Shown here piece by piece: positions 38,004 through 44,636 of a stretch of DNA of 64,000 nt. The translations under genes were made by a program, and so were the position numbers. The notes beneath the pieces were generated by a model. That model did not search any database and was not told the origin of the DNA. It saw only the letters and a list, made by a program, of their open reading frames with translations. Position 1 is the first letter of the stretch. Every line of letters starts with the position of its first letter. Location of the stretch: the NCBI RefSeq assembly GCF_003260205.1, contig NZ_QERF01000002.1:496001-560000 (forward strand). Direction: 5' to 3'. The stretch is from Winogradskyella tangerina (lineage in GTDB: Bacteria > Bacteroidota > Bacteroidia > Flavobacteriales > Flavobacteriaceae).

Positions 38004-40223
38004 CTAAGTTTTCACCAGTTTAATGGTTGTTACGCTATTATCAATTTCAATATTTACAAAATAAATTCCCGAGTTGAAACCACTTATATCAATTGCTGAA
38101 TCTTTCCTATAGTTGATGTTAGAATAAACTTGTTTCCCTGAAACGTCGTGGATTATTACCCGAGATTCAGATATATCAAATCCAGTAATATGAACTGTTG
38201 AATTTGATGGATTCGGAAATAATTTCACTTGCGAAAGTTCAATATCATCAATGGATAAAGTTGGGCATGCTCCGCCGTCATTGATAGTCCAGCCATCAGA
38301 ATTGATCATATTATTTCTTGCGTTTTGAGCCGCAATGGAGCAGTATTGTGAACTACCTGCTTGAAAGGTCACATTAGGCTGTAGATTTTGTGCTTCCCAA
38401 CCGATCAAGATGGCATCGTAATTAGGACTAGAAAGCGTAACACCGTCGAACATAAAGTCGAGATCTGTTGCGCCTTCAACGTTCCAAGATCCTAAATTTT
38501 GATCAAAGGAGGTTGCTCCAAAAAACATTCCGGCCAACCCAGCACCAGTGATTGAAGAGGTATTCCAATTACTTACATCACCATTAAATGCTGTTGCAAA
38601 GGCAAACATAGTATTCATGTTAGTGACGTTAGACGTATCCCAATTGGTTAGATCTTGATTGAAGGAAGAAGCGAACGCAAACATAAAATTCATATCCGTA
38701 ACATTAGATACGTTCCATGTTGAAATATCACCATTAAATGACGTTGCACCCGAAAACATTGCATTCATATTTTGGACGTTTGACGTGTCCCAATTACTAA
38801 GATCTTGATTAAATGAGGTTGCACCGTCGAAGAGTAGTTTCATTTCAGTAACATTTGAAGTATCCCAATTATCTATATTATCGTTCATCGATGTTGCATT
38901 CAAAAACATACTGTCCATACTTAAAACGTTGCTTAAATCTGGTGTATCTGTTGCATTAATAGATAAATTTTCACATCTATTAAATGCTCTAACCATGGAA
39001 GTCCAAGGATTCGTTCCCCATTGATCTACTGAAATTATCTTACGGTTATCGCCGCCTGAAGAGGCGTGCGATATTCTTGGAAAAGTACCTCTAATTGCAA
39101 CGGTATAAATTCCAACAACTCCATAATCATGAACGATATTTCCGGTAACTCCGAGATCATCAAAAATTCCATCATTTTCCCAATCAACATCATAGTTATA
39201 AGTTTCCCCTGAAAAAGTCGGGATGGTAATAGATGTGGAATTTGTAAGGCCCGGAAGGTTAGTCTGCCATGTTGTAATAAATAAATAAGAACAGTCTTGA
39301 CCAGCATCAATAATAATCCAACCATCAGAGTTAATAAGATTTGTTCTAGCTGCTATGGCTTGTGGTGAACAATATGTAGAACTACCCGCATCGAGCGTTA
39401 GATTGGCATTTAGATTTTGACTATCCCATCCAATTAATAGATTATCATAATTCCCTGTTGAAAGTCCGGCCATATTAAACATCAAATTAAAGTTTTGGAC
39501 AGTCTCCACATTCCAAGATCCTATGTCCTGATCGAAGGCAAAGGCACTATTGAACATGTTAGACATATTTGTGGCATTAACCGTATTCCAGTTGCTTATA
39601 TCCTGATTAAAAACCACGGCTTCAAAAAACATACCTGCAAAATTAGTTCCGCTAGAAACATCCCAGCTCCCAATATCTTGATTGAAGGAAGTGGCTGCTC
39701 CCAACATACTCGAAAAGTCAGTGATGGTAGAAACATTCCAGTTACCAATATTTTGATTAAATGATGGGCAGTTCGAAAACATACGTCTTAGACTTGTAAC
39801 ATTCGATAAATTTGGTGCATCGGAAGCATTTCCTGCGAGGTTTGAAGCTCCGAAAAACGCATTTTCAAAAGACGACCAGACAATGTTTCCCCATTGATCG
39901 ATGGACAACAATTTATCTTTATCACCGCCATTATTAAAATAGATTCGTGGGAAGGTACCACGGATGCGTATGGTATACGTTCCAGGTGTTCCAAAATCAA
40001 AAGTGGCATTACCAGTATAACCAATATCAACTAAATCATAATTCCCATCATTATTCCAGTCGACATCGTAGTTATAGGTTTCTCCAAAAAATGTTGGAAT
40101 TGTAATTGAAGTAGAATTTGAAGTCCCTGGATTATCAGTTTTCCAAGTTGTAATAAATTCATTTTGAGCAAACCCAAATAAGGTTAACAATAGAGTAAAG
40201 CAAGAAAGTAAAATTTTTTTCAT
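38004..40223 (-). CDS. BspA-like (DUF285) surface protein with T9SS sorting domain
   Basis: The signal peptide ends in GFAQ. The body is an internal duplication: two modules, at about residues 20-315 and 316-650, each begin with an FITTW...NSTSITIPTF...GETYNYDVDW beta domain. Each is followed by BspA-type repeats of about 25 residues (for example DLSNWDTSNVQNMNAMF) that pack as leucine-rich-like solenoids. The C-terminal 75 residues (KLFPNPSNSTVHI..., GFNSGIYFVNIE) form a T9SS type A sorting domain. BspA repeats often mediate adhesion. Operator D is in exact register upstream, so it is likely controlled by the neighbouring regulators. Confidence 0.93.
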   Translation of the reverse strand: MKKILLSCFTLLLTLFGFAQNEFITTWKTDNPGTSNSTSITIPTFFGETYNYDVDWNNDGNYDLVDIGYTGNATFDFGTPGTYTIRIRGTFPRIYFNNGGDKDKLLSIDQWGNIVWSSFENAFFGASNLAGNASDAPNLSNVTSLRRMFSNCPSFNQNIGNWNVSTITDFSSMLGAATSFNQDIGSWDVSSGTNFAGMFFEAVVFNQDISNWNTVNATNMSNMFNSAFAFDQDIGSWNVETVQNFNLMFNMAGLSTGNYDNLLIGWDSQNLNANLTLDAGSSTYCSPQAIAARTNLINSDGWIIIDAGQDCSYLFITTWQTNLPGLTNSTSITIPTFSGETYNYDVDWENDGIFDDLGVTGNIVHDYGVVGIYTVAIRGTFPRISHASSGGDNRKIISVDQWGTNPWTSMVRAFNRCENLSINATDTPDLSNVLSMDSMFLNATSMNDNIDNWDTSNVTEMKLLFDGATSFNQDLSNWDTSNVQNMNAMFSGATSFNGDISTWNVSNVTDMNFMFAFASSFNQDLTNWDTSNVTNMNTMFAFATAFNGDVSNWNTSSITGAGLAGMFFGATSFDQNLGSWNVEGATDLDFMFDGVTLSSPNYDAILIGWEAQNLQPNVTFQAGSSQYCSIAAQNARNNMINSDGWTINDGGACPTLSIDDIELSQVKLFPNPSNSTVHITGFDISESRVIIHDVSGKQVYSNINYRKDSAIDISGFNSGIYFVNIEIDNSVTTIKLVKT

Positions 40224-40248
40224 AAGTAGAATGTTTGAAATTCATAAA

Positions 40249-40295
40249 CAAAACTATAGGATAGGCAAAGCGAGGCATCTACCCTAAGCGGGTAG
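40249..40295 (-). promoter_or_regulatory. Operator D and promoter of the BspA-like protein gene
   Basis: On the minus strand CTACCCGCTTAGGGTAG (40295-40279) is a 12 of 12 operator. The exact -7 box TAGTTTTG (40256-40249) begins 22 bp after it. Start codon at 40223. Confidence 0.75.
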
Positions 40296-40300
40296 TTTTA

Positions 40301-40332
40301 AAATAAAAAAGCACAGAATAAATCTGTGCTTT
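40301..40332 (-). terminator. Terminator of response regulator 2
   Basis: AAAGCACAGA (40308-40317) pairs with TCTGTGCTTT (40323-40332), with a 5-nt loop. On the minus strand the stem runs into TTTTTTATTT. It lies about 105 bp after the regulator stop codon and just before operator D. Confidence 0.85.
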
Positions 40333-40436
40333 GATGAATTTCATTTGGTTATTACTAACTAAATCCAATATGAAAATTACTCTAAATGTAATACGTTTAT
40401 TACGACTGGCTGTCGCCAAAATGGATAATTCATTAT

Positions 40437-41054
40437 TTAAATTAGGCGCTGGTCGCTAGCCTTTTTAAGGGCATCTTCCTTACTATTAACCTGCAGCTTC
40501 TCATAGATGTTTTTTATATGAAATTTTATCGTGTTTCTACTAATAAATAAGGCCTCCCCAATACTTTTATAACTCTTTCCTGTGGCTAATAAATTTAGTA
40601 CCTCAGTTTCACGATCCGATAAAATTGAGCGTGTGGCTTTTTTAAATGAATCTACCACCATCCGTGCAATTTTTATACTCATTGGTGCACCACCAGAAAT
40701 AAGTTCTTCCAGAGCTTCAACAATTTGATTACTCGATGCATTTTTAGTGAGATACCCTGTAGCCCCAGAGCAAAGCGCGTCGAAGACCGTTTTGGAGTCT
40801 TCATAAACGGTCACCACTAAAACCAGAAGGGAAGGCTTTATATCCTTCATTGCTTTTGTGGCATCAACACCATTCATTTTTGGCAATTCAATATCCATTA
40901 AAACAATATCTGGCGCATCAGATCTAAAATGCTGAAGTGCTTCCTCTGCGTTGTGATAAATATTCTGAACCTTAAAACCTACAGCACCATTAATTACGGT
41001 TTTAAAACCTTGACTTAAAGAAATATTATCCTCAACAATTACAACTTTCTTCAT
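40437..41054 (-). CDS. LuxR/NarL-family response regulator (module 2)
   Basis: The receiver has acidic residues E9-D10 and phosphoacceptor D54 in VLMDIELPK. The domain continues LVVTVYEDSKTVFDALCSGATGYLTK. The LuxR-type helix-turn-helix reads LSDRETEVLNLLATG with recognition helix ISRNTIKFHIKNIY. It is a clear paralogue of the regulator at 23145-23768, including the SGGAPMSIKIAxMVV linker. Operator E overlaps the end of its kinase gene and carries an exact -7 box, so it is probably autoregulated. Confidence 0.96.
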   Translation of the reverse strand: MKKVVIVEDNISLSQGFKTVINGAVGFKVQNIYHNAEEALQHFRSDAPDIVLMDIELPKMNGVDATKAMKDIKPSLLVLVVTVYEDSKTVFDALCSGATGYLTKNASSNQIVEALEELISGGAPMSIKIARMVVDSFKKATRSILSDRETEVLNLLATGKSYKSIGEALFISRNTIKFHIKNIYEKLQVNSKEDALKKASDQRLI

Positions 41055-41059
41055 TATTA

Positions 41060-41107
41060 CAAAGGTAGGGTGATGTTTTAATTATTATAGCTACCCCTTT
41101 ATGGTAG
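41060..41107 (-). promoter_or_regulatory. Operator E and promoter of response regulator 2
   Basis: On the minus strand CTACCA-TAAAG-GGGTAG (41107-41091) matches 11 of 12 positions and overlaps the kinase stop codon. The exact -7 box TACCTTTG (41067-41060) begins 23 bp after it. Start codon at 41054. Confidence 0.65.
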
Positions 41108-43897
41108 TTTTCCAATAAACTTTATGTTTGTACCGTCATGCTTTGACGAACTAACCTCCAAATTACAGTCAATTTTTTTAGCTCTATTCTTCATATTATT
41201 CAATCCATTACTACTTACGTTGAACGTTTCAAAACCTACACCATCATCTGTAAATTCGATGATTAACTGGTCGTCTTCAAGATTAAATATCATTTTTGCG
41301 CATTTCGCTTCCGCATACTTAACCGTATTTGTGATGGCTTCTTTAAAAATAAATATAATTTGCTTACTCCAATAATGGGGTAATTTAATGTTATGATTTG
41401 CTTTAGATTGTACTTCAAAATCAATTCCAAATTGATGTAAATAATCCTCTGCAAAGTCGCTCAAATACACCTGTAATTCATCCAAATAATTGCTTTTCTC
41501 CTGAAGTGAGAAAATAAAGTCTTTAGTGCCTTTGTACAGATAATCAGCGTCGGTTTTAATGGTTCTAACAATAGCGCTTTCTTCAGAAGCTACCTTTCCA
41601 GAGAGTACATCAGACAAAAGTGAAATACTAGCCAGTTTATTCCCGAGGTCATCATGAAAATCTTGTGCTATATTATCTCTAACTTCACTTAACTCCTGCT
41701 CTGCGGTGATGCGCTTATCAATTTCGTTTTGAAGAGCTTTCCGACGATTTGCTTCGGCTTTCAATCTTGAGTAAAACAGTAGGGCCAACAAACAGGTAGA
41801 GCCTAAAACAAACAATAGAATTACCCACCAAATTTTATACCATGGTGATTTTATTTTGAAATAATATGGAGCGCTATATATCCAATCACTATTGTCTTTT
41901 CTCGACCTAAACTGCAACTGGTAATCGTCGTAGGCGTAAGAACTAAAGTCTAGTGTATTATTAGAACTCTCAGTTGTAATCCAGTCTTCGCCATTCAGTT
42001 GGTACTGTGTCACAATTCCTACATTGCTAAAGGAAATGGTATTTATTTTGAATTCGGTATGTACCTGTTTGATATCAATCTTAGGTGAAGGTGTTTTGTG
42101 AAGATCATTTTTGTTAACTATAGAAATCCCATTTTCGCCAGCTAACCAAAGGGTTTCTCCAACAGAAAGAATGCTATTAATGGATAAGGATTTTAATCCG
42201 AAGGATTTAGAAAAATTGAGAACCTCATCATTATTAATAACCGACAACCCACCCTGAGTAGCTAAATAGAGAACCTCATCACTAAAGATATCGTTTATTC
42301 GTTCGTTTTCTAAACCATTAGATTCGTTATAGAGCGTCTGGCGATTATTTGAGAAAATCACTAAACCCTTATCGGTTAAGATGTATTCCTTATTTTCAGT
42401 TTCGCAATGACCATTAATACGCTCGGTTTGGTTTATAAGCTGAAATTCTGCATCGTTATAAAAACGTTTTGTTTCGGGATTGTAGTTCCATTTTCCTTTA
42501 TTGGTATAAAGTGCCAACTCATTTTTTTCATCTTTAAAATCGCTTATAATAATTTCATTATCGGAGTAAATTGGATACTCGTTTACAAAAATGGTATCCT
42601 CTTGCCGAATGATCCCGAATTTAGACTCTCCCAGATAGCGCCCCTTAATTGCCTGTACTTCTTCACGATTAATTTGTTCCGTTAAACTTAGGGCCGAGAT
42701 CCTAATTTCGTCATTTACCAAAGCGATTTTTTTTGCAAATCCATCAATTGTGAAAGAATCTACCAAGCTATCACCATCAAATTTATAGACCTTAGAAGGG
42801 GTTAATGCGTATAAATGTGATTTGTGTTTTTTCAAATCGAGTACATACTGGTTGACTAATTTTGAAGTGATCTTAGGATTTGAATAGTACAAACAATAAA
42901 CACCATCGCCAAAGGTGGTAATCCACAAATTTCCTTCAAAATCGAAAGTCGCATCAGATACGGTTGTGGTGATCGCCAAACTTTGAATGAGATCTACAGT
43001 TTTTTTGGTAGAACAATCGTAACTAAATATTCTCTTAAATCCATCTTTGTCTTGAGCTAGCAGCACAAATTCGTCTTTATTTGATGGGGACAACAGGATT
43101 TTTGAAATTCTATAATCCTCAGTGATTTCAGGAATATGATAGATTTTATTAATACCGCTTTCCGAAGTAAAAATTAGTCGATCATCACTAGCACAGATGT
43201 AATTATTTACACCTAATTTTTTTATAGCAGAAATACGATAGCTATCTAAAAAAGGAAAAACTGATTCGGTGGAATGATCACTATTTAAAATTCTAATACC
43301 AAAAAAATCATCTTTAAACCGCCCTTGATCATGAAGAAAAAGTGTATCACCGACAATACTGACATCAACCAAATTGAAATCCAAAACTACTTCGTTATGC
43401 GTTCCAAAAACATTGTTGCGTTTGTAGCCCAATTTTTCGAAAATTGAATCTTTCAGATTGTAGAAAAAATAACTACTCCCAGAAAAACCGAATACATTAC
43501 TCCCATTAGTTTTTATGTCATAAATCTTACTGTTTTGATCGGAGAATTTACCACTTTTCCTAATGGTATCATTTTCTAAAAGATGCAGGCCTCTTCCCCA
43601 AGTTGAAATTGCAAAAGAATAATCAGGTAGTTCTACAATATCCATTACATAATTGGATAATAATCCGTCTTTTAGTCCATAATTGGTGAACTTTTGACCA
43701 TCAAATTTTGAAAGTCCATCGTCAGTTCCAATCCAGATATACCCTTTAGAATCTTGTATAATATTGTAGGTTATATCGTGTGTTAAACCGTCTGATGCTG
43801 TATAGCGTGCAAACTTATTCTGTGCATTCAAAAATGTAAGCTGAAAGACACATATGGTTAAAAGTGATAGGCGAGAAAGATTAACTAGGTTTATCAT
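41099..43897 (-). CDS. Beta-propeller sensor histidine kinase (module 2)
   Basis: A signal peptide (...FLNAQ) is followed by a two-component regulator propeller of about 600 residues (FARYTASDGLTHDITYNIIQDSKG, YIWIGTDDGLSKFDG, and later LWLAGENGISIVNKND). A Y_Y_Y-type domain covers about 620-700 and one membrane helix lies at about 705-725. The HisKA_3-type domain has H748 in AQDFHDDLGNKLASISLLSD, and the HATPase has KEAITNTVKYAEA and DDGVGFE. Its kinase part is paralogous to that of the TPR kinase, but the sensor domain is different, so it reads another signal. Operator F lies upstream at 43972-43988. Confidence 0.95.
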   Translation of the reverse strand: MINLVNLSRLSLLTICVFQLTFLNAQNKFARYTASDGLTHDITYNIIQDSKGYIWIGTDDGLSKFDGQKFTNYGLKDGLLSNYVMDIVELPDYSFAISTWGRGLHLLENDTIRKSGKFSDQNSKIYDIKTNGSNVFGFSGSSYFFYNLKDSIFEKLGYKRNNVFGTHNEVVLDFNLVDVSIVGDTLFLHDQGRFKDDFFGIRILNSDHSTESVFPFLDSYRISAIKKLGVNNYICASDDRLIFTSESGINKIYHIPEITEDYRISKILLSPSNKDEFVLLAQDKDGFKRIFSYDCSTKKTVDLIQSLAITTTVSDATFDFEGNLWITTFGDGVYCLYYSNPKITSKLVNQYVLDLKKHKSHLYALTPSKVYKFDGDSLVDSFTIDGFAKKIALVNDEIRISALSLTEQINREEVQAIKGRYLGESKFGIIRQEDTIFVNEYPIYSDNEIIISDFKDEKNELALYTNKGKWNYNPETKRFYNDAEFQLINQTERINGHCETENKEYILTDKGLVIFSNNRQTLYNESNGLENERINDIFSDEVLYLATQGGLSVINNDEVLNFSKSFGLKSLSINSILSVGETLWLAGENGISIVNKNDLHKTPSPKIDIKQVHTEFKINTISFSNVGIVTQYQLNGEDWITTESSNNTLDFSSYAYDDYQLQFRSRKDNSDWIYSAPYYFKIKSPWYKIWWVILLFVLGSTCLLALLFYSRLKAEANRRKALQNEIDKRITAEQELSEVRDNIAQDFHDDLGNKLASISLLSDVLSGKVASEESAIVRTIKTDADYLYKGTKDFIFSLQEKSNYLDELQVYLSDFAEDYLHQFGIDFEVQSKANHNIKLPHYWSKQIIFIFKEAITNTVKYAEAKCAKMIFNLEDDQLIIEFTDDGVGFETFNVSSNGLNNMKNRAKKIDCNLEVSSSKHDGTNIKFIGKLP

Positions 43898-43971
43898 TTC
43901 CTCTAAATAAAATAAAAATTTGCGACCTTCAATGCGTTAAAAGCTTCTTTTTAATTTCATTTTATAAACAA

Positions 43972-43988
43972 CTACCCCATTGGGGTAG
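43972..43988. promoter_or_regulatory. Operator F, between kinase 2 and smpB
   Basis: CTACCCCATTGGGGTAG is a perfect 8-1-8 palindrome and a 12 of 12 operator. Unlike the other sites it has no -7 box 22-23 bp away on either strand. It is about 84 bp from both start codons (43897 minus, 44064 plus). It could act on kinase 2 from a distance, use an unrecognised promoter, or repress. Confidence 0.6.
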
Positions 43989-44049
43989 GCATCTCGAAGA
44001 AATAATAGTCTCTACAGTGATTTCAACGATGTGATTATCAAAATTTATC

Positions 44050-44057
44050 TACCTTTG
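44050..44057 (+). promoter_or_regulatory. -7 promoter box (TACCTTTG) of smpB
   Basis: An exact TAnnTTTG ends 6 bp before the ATG at 44064. The mRNA is therefore predicted to be leaderless or nearly so. Confidence 0.6.
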
Positions 44058-44063
44058 CCGTCC

Positions 44064-44522
44064 ATGCAAAAAACGGTCAACATACTCAATAAAAAAGCTA
44101 AATTTCAATATGAGATATTGGACAAATACACGGCTGGAATTGTACTTACTGGCACCGAAATTAAATCGATCAGAGCGAGTAAGGCATCTATTGCCGAAAG
44201 TTTCTGTGAGTTCAATGATCATGGTGAGCTTTTCGTAATCAATATGACCATCGAAGAGTATGTCTTTGGAAATTATTATAACCACAAACCAAAAGCCGAA
44301 CGTAAACTTTTACTTAATAAGCGCGAACTTAAAAAACTTGAAAAAGAAGTAAATGTGAAAGGTAATGCTATTATTCCATTACGTCTTTTTATAAATGACA
44401 AAGGGCTAGCCAAATTAGAGGTCGCATTAGCCAAGGGGAAAAAGCTATACGATAAGCGCGAAACCATTAAAGACCGCGACAATAAGCGCAACCTAGACCG
44501 CATTAAGAAAAGTTTTCGATAA
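44064..44522 (+). CDS. smpB: SsrA-binding protein SmpB
   Basis: SmpB brings tmRNA to stalled ribosomes in trans-translation. The 152-residue protein has NKKAKFQYEILDKYTAGIVLTGTEIKSIR, ISTEFCEF-equivalent AESFCEF, NYYNHKPKAERKLLLNKREL and the basic tail GKKLYDKRETIKDRDNKRNL. The ATG at 44064 is chosen over an upstream start because it begins the conserved region and lies just after an exact -7 box. Length is typical. Confidence 0.97.
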   Translation: MQKTVNILNKKAKFQYEILDKYTAGIVLTGTEIKSIRASKASIAESFCEFNDHGELFVINMTIEEYVFGNYYNHKPKAERKLLLNKRELKKLEKEVNVKGNAIIPLRLFINDKGLAKLEVALAKGKKLYDKRETIKDRDNKRNLDRIKKSFR

Positions 44523-44636
44523 CTTTAAGATTGCTATAACTTTTCTTACATAAATTTTCTTCTATGTTTGAAACAATATAAGCAACCATTCGTTTAATTG
44601 TTGCGTCTATATAGTTATAACCATCAATCTTAATTT

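Noticed and set aside
38440..39760. Recurring DNA words in the BspA-like gene considered as a CRISPR-like or DNA repeat array
   Set aside because: The periodicity follows protein repeats of about 25 residues within an intact reading frame; spacers are not unique non-coding sequence.
43972..43988. The palindrome before smpB considered as an intrinsic terminator
   Set aside because: It has no T-run on either strand and lies upstream of two divergent genes, where no terminator is needed.
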